Shown in pieces: positions 1 to 6,208 of a DNA stretch of 7,200 nt. The DNA is from UBA1794 sp964439955 (GTDB lineage Bacteria; Bacteroidota; Bacteroidia; Bacteroidales; Bacteroidaceae), in the NCBI GenBank assembly GCA_964439955.1, contig CAYTPX010000056.1, forward strand, positions 1 through 7,200. The letters are read 5' to 3'. Each line of letters begins with the position of its first letter. Positions within the stretch are counted from its first letter, which is position 1. Below the pieces are notes generated by a model. It was not told where the DNA came from. It saw only the letters and a list, made by a program, of their open reading frames with translations, and did no database searches. The position numbers and the translations under genes are program-made.

Positions 1-51
1 AAGTTTTTCTACCGTTTCTGTCAATACATGCGTGAAGTCTAAAGCACTCAT
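1..51 (-). CDS. Unidentified protein, N-terminal fragment (cut by window edge)
   Basis: Seventeen codons are visible, starting MSALDFTHVL, and the frame stays open to the window edge. I do not recognise the product. The start is well supported: AGGAGG lies five bases upstream of the ATG, and a complete Bacteroidetes-type promoter sits about 50 bases upstream. The gene runs in the same direction as the glycosyltransferase operon before it. However, it has its own promoter in the 99-base gap after the operon's last stop codon, so it can be expressed independently of the glycan genes. No function should be inferred from the fragment. Confidence 0.7.
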   Translation of the reverse strand, partial: MSALDFTHVLTETVEKL

Positions 52-56
52 CCGTA

Positions 57-62
57 CCTCCT
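57..62 (-). promoter_or_regulatory. Strong Shine-Dalgarno sequence AGGAGG
   Basis: On the minus strand AAAGGAGG is followed by TACGG and then ATG, so the AGGAGG core is five bases from the start codon. No other gene in the window has a comparable site. Bacteroidetes rarely use Shine-Dalgarno pairing, so this site fixes the start of the leftward gene and suggests efficient translation. Confidence 0.7.
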
Positions 63-99
63 TTAGCCAACCTGTCAGGGGAGTTTTAAAAATATGATG

Positions 100-130
100 C
101 AAAGGTAAACAAAAAATACGGCCTTTCAAA
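100..130 (-). promoter_or_regulatory. Bacteroidetes-type promoter for the leftward edge gene
   Basis: The minus strand reads TTTG (130-127), 19 bases, then TACCTTTG (107-100). This matches the TTTG / TAnnTTTG -33/-7 consensus of the Bacteroidetes primary sigma factor at the expected spacing, and it is the only promoter in the window with both elements. Transcription would start near position 97, giving a leader of about 45 nucleotides before the ATG at 51. Confidence 0.7.
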
Positions 131-150
131 AAGTCCACTCCCTACTTCTC

Positions 151-1296
151 TCAAATACTCTCATAGAGAGCCATCATTTGCTGTGCTAAAAGTTCCGGAT
201 GGAAGCGGGCAGCATATTCAACTCCACGATTAGCCATTTCTTTACGCAGAGGAGCATAATCCAAAATCTGGTCTATGGCCACGGCCCACCCTCTGGCATC
301 ATCGGGCGAGACATAGATACTGCATGGTCCGCCCGCCTCCTCCAGACACGACCCGGTAGCCGCCACCACAGGCGTACGGCTGCACAAGGCCTCTAAAACA
401 GGGATGCCGAATCCTTCAAAATAGCTTGGGTAAAGAAAAACATCGGCCATCTGGTAGAGTGCCGGAAGGTCAGCAAATGCCACGCCATGCAACATGATAA
501 CCCGTCCGGCCACGCCTAATTCACGGGCACGGGACATCACCCGGCCAGCGTAAGGCGTATACTTACCAACGGCCACCAAGGGCAACTCGTTATGCATCCC
601 GGCCAAAGCCTCCACAGCGCGCATTAAGTTTTTCCGGCTTTCGATGCTTCCCACATATAAAAGGTAGCGATTCGGCAGTTGGTATTTGAGGCGCACTTCG
701 CGCTTCCGGTCGGAGTAAACCAACTGACGGAACTGCTCATCGCAACCTTGGTAAAGCACCCGTATCTTCTCTTCGGGGAGACCGAAAAAAGAGATAGCAT
801 CCCGTTTGGTGCATTCGCTTACGGCAATTACACAATCGGCTCTCTGGCAGGCTGAACGGAACTTATGGGCATAAATCATGCGGTCGATGGCCGGATAAAA
901 TCCGGGGAAGCGCAGGAAAATCAGGTCATGTAGCGTGACCACTGTACGCATTCCGGGAATATGTTCGATACCCACGGGCAACTCATTACTCAGCCCATGG
1001 AACACCTGTGGCACACATCGCGCAATCTGGCGGCTCATGCCCCATACACGCCAAAAAGAGGGGAACCTCTTCCATAGCGCTCCTTGGGGAAATTCCATTT
1101 CCACACAAGACTGCTGTCCCAACAAGCCCAACAAACACGTCTTCCTCTGGTCGGGTACATAAAGGCGGTACGTACACTCGGGAAAAGAGCGGCAAAGCCC
1201 TTCCAACACAAACCGGCTGTAGTTGCCCAACCCTGTACGGTTCTGGGCAGCACGCTTTGCATCAAATGCCAATGTCAACATGGAACGATCCATCAT
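151..1296 (-). CDS. Glycosyltransferase family 4 (GT-B fold)
   Basis: This 381-residue protein has the usual length and two-domain layout of a GT4 retaining glycosyltransferase acting at the cytoplasmic face of the membrane. The N-terminal acceptor domain has GLGNY (22-26) and HDLI (123-126). VSECTKRD (159-166) precedes the linker. The C-terminal nucleotide-sugar domain begins at YVGSIESRKN (214-223) and carries the E-x7-E signature, FEGFGIPVLEA (293-303, E294 and E302). The N-terminal pattern resembles mannosyltransferases of O-antigen clusters (WbaZ/MtfB type), but sugar specificity cannot be read from it. The first ATG overlaps the stop of the preceding gene as ATGA. Met2 and Met6 are alternative starts, but coupling favours one of the first two. 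It is the last gene of the three-gene leftward operon. Confidence 0.93.
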   Translation of the reverse strand: MMDRSMLTLAFDAKRAAQNRTGLGNYSRFVLEGLCRSFPECTYRLYVPDQRKTCLLGLLGQQSCVEMEFPQGALWKRFPSFWRVWGMSRQIARCVPQVFHGLSNELPVGIEHIPGMRTVVTLHDLIFLRFPGFYPAIDRMIYAHKFRSACQRADCVIAVSECTKRDAISFFGLPEEKIRVLYQGCDEQFRQLVYSDRKREVRLKYQLPNRYLLYVGSIESRKNLMRAVEALAGMHNELPLVAVGKYTPYAGRVMSRARELGVAGRVIMLHGVAFADLPALYQMADVFLYPSYFEGFGIPVLEALCSRTPVVAATGSCLEEAGGPCSIYVSPDDARGWAVAIDQILDYAPLRKEMANRGVEYAARFHPELLAQQMMALYESI

Positions 1297-2075
1297 AAGC
1301 GCGATTGTTCTTCCTGCTTAGCTAAAGTTATAAATTTATAGTACGCGTCAAGCATGGCCCAAATCAGGCCGGGAATTCCGTCACGGAAACCGCCTTTCTG
1401 TACATAAGCACGAAAGAAACGGAAAAAGGGCTTCACGCAATAGGCCATAAGCCCGTATGTACGTGCCCCCCGGCGTGCCACCTCTTGCGTCGTATAGAGG
1501 TCGGTCTTACGCAAACGGACAGCGATACTGTTGTCAGCCAGATGGAGAATAGCCAACCCGACCTGCCCTTTCGGCACAGTCTCCACACACCCATCAATGC
1601 GAGGCTGCGCATGAATCGTAGATGGCCAATCAATGCGGTCGCGGCGAGCAAAACGAGTAACGTAATCCGGGTATAAACTCTTCATGAAACGTCCCATAAA
1701 ATAATTCTTCCTCGGGAGGCGCACAGCATCCGGAGCGTCATCCCGGCGAATCAAGGCATACAAATAAAGCCTCAGCGCGTCGGGCACGACCTCGTCGGCG
1801 TCCACTACCAAAACCCAAGGATAGCGTGCCGCTCGTATAGCTGCGTTACGCGCCGGTTCACACACCCCGCATCGTTCATGGTAGATTACCCGGGCACCAA
1901 ACTGTTCGGCGATGCGTACCGTATCGTCCTCGCTATACATATCGCAGACTACAATCTCGTCGAACCGCTCTAATGAGCGCAATACTTCTTCCAAATGTTT
2001 CGCAGCGTTAAAGGTATTGAGCACCACACTGATGCGTGGTACGGTTTCGACTGTTTGGGTTATGTGCTGCTTCAT
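1293..2075 (-). CDS. Glycosyltransferase family 2, WaaE/LgtF-like
   Basis: This 260-residue GT-A enzyme is near the usual size for the WaaE/KdtX/LgtF branch of GT2. That branch typically adds glucose to heptose in the inner core of lipopolysaccharide. ISVVLNTFN (15-23) is the first strand. CDMYSEDDT (44-52) replaces the more common DSGSTD loop. RNAA (76-79) precedes the metal-binding DADE motif (92-95). A short aromatic and basic segment near residues 215-240 (FFRFFRAYVQKGG) may sit against the membrane, as in relatives. It overlaps the upstream gene by ATGA (stop at 2074-2072) and overlaps the downstream GT4 gene the same way, so the three are probably translationally coupled. The family call is firm. 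The glucosyl/heptose role is inferred from similarity to a broad family. Confidence 0.9.
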   Translation of the reverse strand: MKQHITQTVETVPRISVVLNTFNAAKHLEEVLRSLERFDEIVVCDMYSEDDTVRIAEQFGARVIYHERCGVCEPARNAAIRAARYPWVLVVDADEVVPDALRLYLYALIRRDDAPDAVRLPRKNYFMGRFMKSLYPDYVTRFARRDRIDWPSTIHAQPRIDGCVETVPKGQVGLAILHLADNSIAVRLRKTDLYTTQEVARRGARTYGLMAYCVKPFFRFFRAYVQKGGFRDGIPGLIWAMLDAYYKFITLAKQEEQSRL

Positions 2076-3019
2076 TGTTGCAAGTGCGATAGATTAAGAT
2101 ATTTATCAACTTCATACAAAATTGTCAATAATACACGTTTCTGTGACGAACCAGGAGAGAGTTGTTCCAATGCAGCTTCCATTTTCATCCGGTTTTCAGG
2201 GGTTAGATACCGGTTAAGGCCAAATCGCTTCCACGTCCTACCTGCCACTACACGCCGTTGATAAGGAGTCAACTGTAGAATGTCGGCTGCATGGTTTATC
2301 ACTCTCAGTCCTTCTACGAAGTATAGGCCATCGCGTTCAGCATAGGGTGACACTTTATTTTCGTGTTGCCGGAAATAGTTCAATTTACGGCGCACTTCCA
2401 CTACTTGGCCTTCAACAGCGCGCAACAACCAAAAAAACCAATCGCCACAGTAGCGAAACGATAACGCCTCGCCAGGTATTTTACAGCCTTTATTATGCCG
2501 AAATACTACCATACTGGCATTATAGACGCTGTCTTTCCATAACATTCGTTTTGCTATGAATTCGTGCCCTTCGTAGACTTCTTCTGTTTCCATGCTGGGT
2601 GTATATTTGTCCCAATCCATCGAAATGGGACACCCTTCTGCGTTCACCATTTGCGAGCCGCAAAAAGCAAAAGATGCAGCAGGGTGTCTTTCAAGGGCAT
2701 CGACAAGGGTCGTTAGAAAATTGGTATCGGAATAATCGTCACTTTCGGCTATCCATACATATTTTCCACAAGCGACTTGGAGTCCTTTTTGCCATTGGAC
2801 AAAGGGGCTTCCGCTGTTGTGTTCATTTAAAATCACATGCGCTACACGCGGATTGATACAATATTCTTTTATAATAGAGCGACTGGAATCAGTTGAACAG
2901 TCATCGAGAAGAATGACTTCCAAATCGGTGAGACTCTGTTCCAATACGCTCCGAATCCGTTGCCGCAAGTAGGGGGCATGATTGAAATTAGGTATAATTA
3001 CTGAAACTAATGGTATCAT
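2072..3019 (-). CDS. Glycosyltransferase family 2 (inverting, GT-A)
   Basis: This 315-residue GT2 enzyme has all expected landmarks: VSVIIPNFN (5-13), LLDDCSTD (37-44) for uridine/ribose contact, ESDD (92-95) as the metal-binding DxD-type motif, CGDWFFW (191-197) with Asp193 as candidate catalytic base, and YFRQH (215-219) in the position of the QxxRW-like motif. It is the first gene of the leftward operon. The start ATG lies about 15 bases from a predicted transcription start. The gene is visibly richer in A/T than the two genes it is coupled to, as is the divergent neighbour at 3124, which may reflect exchange of this pair between glycan loci. Donor and acceptor are unknown. Confidence 0.92.
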   Translation of the reverse strand: MIPLVSVIIPNFNHAPYLRQRIRSVLEQSLTDLEVILLDDCSTDSSRSIIKEYCINPRVAHVILNEHNSGSPFVQWQKGLQVACGKYVWIAESDDYSDTNFLTTLVDALERHPAASFAFCGSQMVNAEGCPISMDWDKYTPSMETEEVYEGHEFIAKRMLWKDSVYNASMVVFRHNKGCKIPGEALSFRYCGDWFFWLLRAVEGQVVEVRRKLNYFRQHENKVSPYAERDGLYFVEGLRVINHAADILQLTPYQRRVVAGRTWKRFGLNRYLTPENRMKMEAALEQLSPGSSQKRVLLTILYEVDKYLNLSHLQQ

Positions 3020-3036
3020 CCATAAAAAAACAAATG

Positions 3037-3044
3037 CAAAAATA
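3037..3044 (-). promoter_or_regulatory. -7 box TATTTTTG for the leftward glycosyltransferase operon
   Basis: TATTTTTG on the minus strand matches TAnnTTTG and would start transcription near 3034, about 15 bases before the ATG at 3019. No TTTG is present at the -33 position, so the match rests on one element only. It lies 21 bases from the oppositely oriented -7 box at 3066. Confidence 0.5.
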
Positions 3045-3065
3045 CAATATTTCTACAAGAGAGGC

Positions 3066-3073
3066 TATCTTTG
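3066..3073 (+). promoter_or_regulatory. -7 box TATCTTTG for the rightward glycosyltransferase
   Basis: TATCTTTG matches TAnnTTTG, with a predicted transcription start near 3076-3080 and a leader of about 45 nucleotides to the ATG at 3124. There is no recognisable -33 TTTG at the right spacing. Its position excludes the upstream in-frame ATG at 3010 as the start of the main product. Confidence 0.55.
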
Positions 3074-3123
3074 CGAGCCGAAAGTATAAAAAAACACACA
3101 TACAGAATCAGTATCCCGAGCCT

Positions 3124-4032
3124 ATGTCCAACACGACTCTCGATAAAACGGTCGAATTGTCCATTATTATTTGCAGTATTCAGCCTGAACTTTTGGCAAA
3201 ATGCAGTGCCAATATCAAACAAACCATAGGCATTTCTTATGAGATTATTTCCATAGACAATCGTGTCTGCCAATACTCCATAGCACATGCCTACAACGAA
3301 GGTGCGCGCCAAGCTCGTGGCCGGTTCCTGCTTTTCCAGCATGAAGATGTTATTTATGAACAGGCTGGGTGGGGAAAAATATTGGCAAACAAGTTGAGCG
3401 ATGAGCGCTGCGGGGTAGTTGGCTTTGCAGGCAGCTTTCTCAAATCGAGAGCTTACTCGGGCTGGGCGCAGTATTTACAAAATTCGACTTGCGCTTGTTT
3501 TTCTTATTACCGCAATGGCATAAAACAAACAGACTACCACGGGAATCCTGGAAGGGTCGGCTTTGTGCCGATTGTCACTGTGGATGGTTTTGCCATGGCT
3601 GTGCGGCGTGAAGTATGGGTGCGGTATCCTTTCGACGAAGTGGCACTAACGGGATTCCATTGTTATGACCTTGACTTCTCATTGGAACTGGCCAAGCATT
3701 ATGAAAATGCAGTTTGTTTTGAAATCAAAGTATGCCATTCCTCCAATGGGAATTTCAACGAAGCATGGCAGGAAGCTACGATTCACCTACACCGCACCAA
3801 ATGGAACTCTTTTTTGCCCATGAAGGTGTATCCTTTTTCTACCGATGAAATGGCCACAAATGAAGCCGAGAACGACTATGGATTCTTATGGCATGCCATT
3901 CGTTCCTCGCTCCCCACTTCTATTGTGCACAGCCTTTTTTGCGAATTCCTCACTAAATCGCTACGCTCCAAGCTTTACTTCCGTCATCTTCCGGTGATTT
4001 TTTGGCAGTATTTCATTAAACGTGTAGTATAG
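3124..4032 (+). CDS. GT2-like glycosyltransferase (Glyco_tranf_2_5 type)
   Basis: This 302-residue protein belongs to the GT2-like subgroup I associate with Pfam PF13712. The landmarks, numbered from this start, are LSIIICSIQ (12-20), SIDN (43-46), AYNEGA (56-61), QHEDV (72-76) as the metal-binding motif (HQDV in many relatives), VDGFAMAVRR (153-162), GFHCYDLDFS (177-186) and CHSSNGNFNEAW (204-215). The frame is open back to an ATG at 3010. However, the extra 38 residues are low-complexity, would overlap the divergent gene's start, and precede the predicted promoter. The ATG at 3124, 11 codons before the first beta strand, is therefore chosen. It is the only rightward gene among the five glycosyltransferases and ends 16 bases from the convergent one. 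Its substrates are unknown. Confidence 0.88.
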   Translation: MSNTTLDKTVELSIIICSIQPELLAKCSANIKQTIGISYEIISIDNRVCQYSIAHAYNEGARQARGRFLLFQHEDVIYEQAGWGKILANKLSDERCGVVGFAGSFLKSRAYSGWAQYLQNSTCACFSYYRNGIKQTDYHGNPGRVGFVPIVTVDGFAMAVRREVWVRYPFDEVALTGFHCYDLDFSLELAKHYENAVCFEIKVCHSSNGNFNEAWQEATIHLHRTKWNSFLPMKVYPFSTDEMATNEAENDYGFLWHAIRSSLPTSIVHSLFCEFLTKSLRSKLYFRHLPVIFWQYFIKRVV

Positions 4033-4048
4033 GGATTTGCCATTATTT

Positions 4049-4861
4049 CTATTTCCAGCGCGCCAAGTATTGGTCAATTCCGTGCATACACCACGAAAGA
4101 TGCTCCCGTTTCACCCGATCCAGCTCGTCCAAGTGGCGTCGTTCGTTGCCCCGATCCGATTCCTTATGCCACAGATGAAAGACATTGCCACCCATCTTCA
4201 ATGCTTTTTTCTTTACACCGGCAAAATGGAGGCGGAAGGCCAGTTCCCCGTCCTCATGCCCCCACTGGAGAAGATCCTCGTTGTATCCATTCACACGTAA
4301 CAAGTCTTCACGCCAAAAAGCCATGTTGCAGCCACGCAAGTGGTCTATCTTCCGCGCATACCGCTCCGCCAAGAGGTGGCGCAAGAAGCGGCTGCGAAAC
4401 GAGTTGAGCACGAAGGGAAGCGGCAAATCGAAAGGACTGGCGCGAAACCGCCCCCGTGCGATGGCCTTCCGCGTAACCGCTTCGGTCAGCTTCACCCGGC
4501 TGCCACAGACGAAATAGCCGCGCTCGGCCAATTCCAAATGGTCGGCCACGAAATGCAAATCCGGTATCACGTCGCCATCAAGCTGCAAGACATAGTCTGA
4601 ACGGATGGCTGCAATCGCTCGGTTCAGGATAATCGTCTTGCGAAACCCCTTATCCTCGTGCCAGAGGTGGTGCAAGGGCACGGGCGATTCCCGCTTCATC
4701 TGCTCAAGCAAGGCAACCGTCTCCGTAGTCGAACCATCGTCGGCCACCATAATCTCGTCGGGGAGACGCGTCTGCCGGAACAGTGCCGAGAGGCACAAGC
4801 GCAAGGCCTCGGGCCAATTATAGGTGGAGACAAGGGCAGCAACAGTAACAGATTTCTTCAT
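4049..4861 (-). CDS. Glycosyltransferase family 2 with galactosyltransferase-like C-terminal part
   Basis: This 270-residue GT-A enzyme, numbered from the ATG at 4861, shows VAALVSTYN (7-15), ADDGS (40-44), LDGDVIP (94-100) as the DxD metal site, RGCNMAFWR (176-184) and GYNEDLLQWGHEDGEL (192-207). The last block matches the C-terminal galactosyltransferase-like region (Glyco_transf_7C type) that follows many GT2 domains, with the ED pair as likely catalytic or acceptor-binding residues. HLWH follows at 229-232. The frame extends upstream to an ATG at 4942, but that stretch runs through a TATCTTTG promoter box and is not glycosyltransferase-like, so the start at 4861 is preferred. It converges with the rightward glycosyltransferase across a 16-base gap with no evident terminator hairpin. 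A role in surface glycan assembly is inferred from context; the sugar is unknown. Confidence 0.9.
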   Translation of the reverse strand: MKKSVTVAALVSTYNWPEALRLCLSALFRQTRLPDEIMVADDGSTTETVALLEQMKRESPVPLHHLWHEDKGFRKTIILNRAIAAIRSDYVLQLDGDVIPDLHFVADHLELAERGYFVCGSRVKLTEAVTRKAIARGRFRASPFDLPLPFVLNSFRSRFLRHLLAERYARKIDHLRGCNMAFWREDLLRVNGYNEDLLQWGHEDGELAFRLHFAGVKKKALKMGGNVFHLWHKESDRGNERRHLDELDRVKREHLSWCMHGIDQYLARWK

Positions 4862-4883
4862 AACAAACAGGGATTCGAGCAGG

Positions 4884-4891
4884 CAAAGATA
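4884..4891 (-). promoter_or_regulatory. -7 box TATCTTTG for the leftward glycosyltransferase
   Basis: TATCTTTG on the minus strand matches TAnnTTTG and predicts a transcription start near 4881, about 20 bases before the ATG at 4861. The only upstream TTTG (4907-4904) is 12 bases away, too close to be a normal -33 element. The box supports the downstream start over the ATG at 4942. Confidence 0.55.
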
Positions 4892-4931
4892 AGCTCCTTT
4901 CTCCAAAAGTAGCGGCACTTTCCCGAAAAAG

Positions 4932-4961
4932 ATGCGAGGCATAAGGAGAAAATGCAGGCAT
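4932..4961. repeat. Two tandem ATGC-N2/3-GCAT palindromes, possible operator
   Basis: ATGCGAGGCATA (4932-4943) is repeated as ATGCAGGCATA (4952-4962), differing by one inserted G. Each copy is a small inverted repeat: ATGC-GAG-GCAT and ATGC-AG-GCAT. The centres are about 19.5 bases apart, close to two helical turns, so bound dimers would lie on the same face. The pair lies between two divergent promoter boxes, about 40-60 bases upstream of the predicted methyltransferase transcription start. The symmetry is visible in the sequence; a regulatory role is inference. Confidence 0.4.
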
Positions 4962-4962
4962 A

Positions 4963-4970
4963 TTGTACAA
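4963..4970. repeat. Short perfect palindrome TTGTACAA in the promoter region
   Basis: TTGTACAA is self-complementary and ends about 20 bases before the TACTTTTG box of the methyltransferase gene, close to the -33 position. A protein bound here would interfere with RNA polymerase. Eight bases is short enough to occur by chance, so this is only a candidate site. Confidence 0.25.
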
Positions 4971-4990
4971 AGTTATTCCTATCCTTTTAT

Positions 4991-4998
4991 TACTTTTG
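4991..4998 (+). promoter_or_regulatory. -7 box TACTTTTG for the restriction-modification operon
   Basis: TACTTTTG matches TAnnTTTG and places transcription start near 5001, about 19 bases before the ATG at 5020. The nearest upstream TTG (4963-4965) is 25 bases away, longer than usual, so the -33 element is weak or absent. The box rules out the TTG at 4963 as a start, because that codon lies upstream of the predicted transcript. Confidence 0.55.
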
Positions 4999-5019
4999 CT
5001 CGCGCAATTTTTAAAAGAC

Positions 5020-6207
5020 ATGAGCACTGGGTTACAATTCATTGATTTGTTCGCAGGAGCTGGCGGCCTGTCGGAAGGCTTGACCGAAGCTGGATTCCAT
5101 AGCTTATTTGCCAATGAAATCATACCTACATACGCACAAACTTACGCATACAACCATGCGGGAACGAGAGTTACAGCTAAAGACATAAGGGAATTAGATG
5201 CAGACAAGGTGCGTGAGGAACTGGGCATAGAAAAAGGGACGCTGGACCTCATTGCAGGAGGCCCCCCATGTCAAGGCTTTTCCATAAACGCTCCAATCAG
5301 AACGGCCACAGACAGTAGAAACCACCTGTTTAAAGAATACCTCCGGTTCGTAAGAGCTTTTGAGCCAAAGGCCGTATTGATAGAAAACGTTCCGGGGCTG
5401 GTCTCATTTGAACAAGGGGAAACACTTCACGCCATCTTGCAATCCCTCGCCGATTTAGGCTATGGGGCTGACGTTCGAATATTGGCCGCCGCCCATTATG
5501 GCGTACCGCAAATGCGTTGGCGCACCATCATCATCGGCCTAAGAGGAAACGAGCTACCCCAGTCGGCCTTCCCGAACCCTGTCTACCATGCTCCGATAAA
5601 ACCCAATTTCACCACCACCTTCAATGGGAAGAAACTCGTTTCCATGCCTTCACCCACGAGCGAAGCAAAGTTTACCTCCGTATATGAAGCCATTGGGGAC
5701 TTGCCCGCATTGGAATGCGGTGAAAGGGGAAAACCCATAAAAGAATATGCCTGTGAACCTTTCTGCGACTTCCAAAGGAACATGAGGCGCGGGTCGGCAG
5801 GTATATTTAACCATGAATCCCCAAAACTGGCAAAGATTAACATCGAACGGATGAGGTACATCAAGCCGGGAGGCAATTGGACAGACATCCCTTTCGACAT
5901 ACTTCCCAAAGGAATGCAGAAAGCCCGACGCTCAGACCATACAAAGCGGTACGGAAGAGTCATAAAGGAGGGGCTTGCGTCTACCATATTAACCAAATGC
6001 GACCCCCATTGGGGGGCATACATCCACTATGAACAAGACCGGACTTTCACCGTGCGGGAAGCGGCGAGGATACAGTCTTTCCCCGACCATTTCGTATTCG
6101 GAGGAAACATCGTGGAGCAGTTTGCACAAGTAGGCAATGCCATCCCTCCCATGTTGGCAAAAGCCGTTGGAATCTCCATACAAACCATCTTAGAAAAAGC
6201 TGTGTGA
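5020..6207 (+). CDS. DNA (cytosine-5) methyltransferase, type II modification subunit
   Basis: This 395-residue enzyme transfers methyl from S-adenosylmethionine to C5 of cytosine in a specific DNA site, protecting the host from the partner endonuclease. The conserved C5-methyltransferase motifs are present in order: FIDLFAGAGGLSEG (7-20, motif I, cofactor binding), GGPPCQGFS (80-88, motif IV, catalytic Cys84), ENVPGL (122-127, motif VI), QMRWR (164-168, motif VIII QxRxR), GLASTILTK in motif IX, and QVGNAIPP near the C-terminus (motif X). The target-recognition domain should lie between motifs VIII and IX, roughly residues 180-320; its sequence does not reveal the site. The ATG at 5020 is chosen because motif I starts six residues later and the promoter box lies just upstream. 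It is followed one base later by the endonuclease gene. No defect is seen, so the enzyme should be active. Confidence 0.96.
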   Translation: MSTGLQFIDLFAGAGGLSEGLTEAGFHSLFANEIIPTYAQTYAYNHAGTRVTAKDIRELDADKVREELGIEKGTLDLIAGGPPCQGFSINAPIRTATDSRNHLFKEYLRFVRAFEPKAVLIENVPGLVSFEQGETLHAILQSLADLGYGADVRILAAAHYGVPQMRWRTIIIGLRGNELPQSAFPNPVYHAPIKPNFTTTFNGKKLVSMPSPTSEAKFTSVYEAIGDLPALECGERGKPIKEYACEPFCDFQRNMRRGSAGIFNHESPKLAKINIERMRYIKPGGNWTDIPFDILPKGMQKARRSDHTKRYGRVIKEGLASTILTKCDPHWGAYIHYEQDRTFTVREAARIQSFPDHFVFGGNIVEQFAQVGNAIPPMLAKAVGISIQTILEKAV

Positions 6208-6208
6208 C

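Noticed and set aside
52..99. Possible leader hairpin in which ACTCCCC pairs with GGAGG and hides the ribosome site
   Set aside because: Only four or five contiguous pairs can form, and no ligand-binding fold or attenuator pattern is visible.
2651..3080. Repeated 10-mer TTGCGAGCCG at about 2651 and 3071
   Set aside because: One copy is inside a coding region and the other is beside a promoter. There is no extension or symmetry, so chance is sufficient.
3010..3123. N-terminal extension of the rightward glycosyltransferase to the ATG at 3010
   Set aside because: It overlaps the start of the divergent gene, precedes the predicted transcription start, and encodes low-complexity Lys/Gln/Ser-rich sequence with no family similarity.
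4033..4048. Terminator between the convergent glycosyltransferases
   Set aside because: The gap is only 16 bases, and no inverted repeat with a T-run was found there or just inside either gene end.
4862..4942. N-terminal extension of the leftward glycosyltransferase to the ATG at 4942
   Set aside because: The region contains the TATCTTTG promoter box and one of the palindromes, and the GT-A domain starts normally at the ATG at 4861.
4963..5019. Hydrophobic N-terminal extension of the methyltransferase from a TTG codon, resembling a membrane segment
   Set aside because: It covers the promoter box, and a cytosolic C5 methyltransferase does not need a membrane segment. Motif I sits directly after the ATG at 5020.
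5583..6023. Open frame of 146 codons on the minus strand inside the methyltransferase gene
   Set aside because: It lies wholly within a gene with complete conserved motifs and encodes no recognisable domain.
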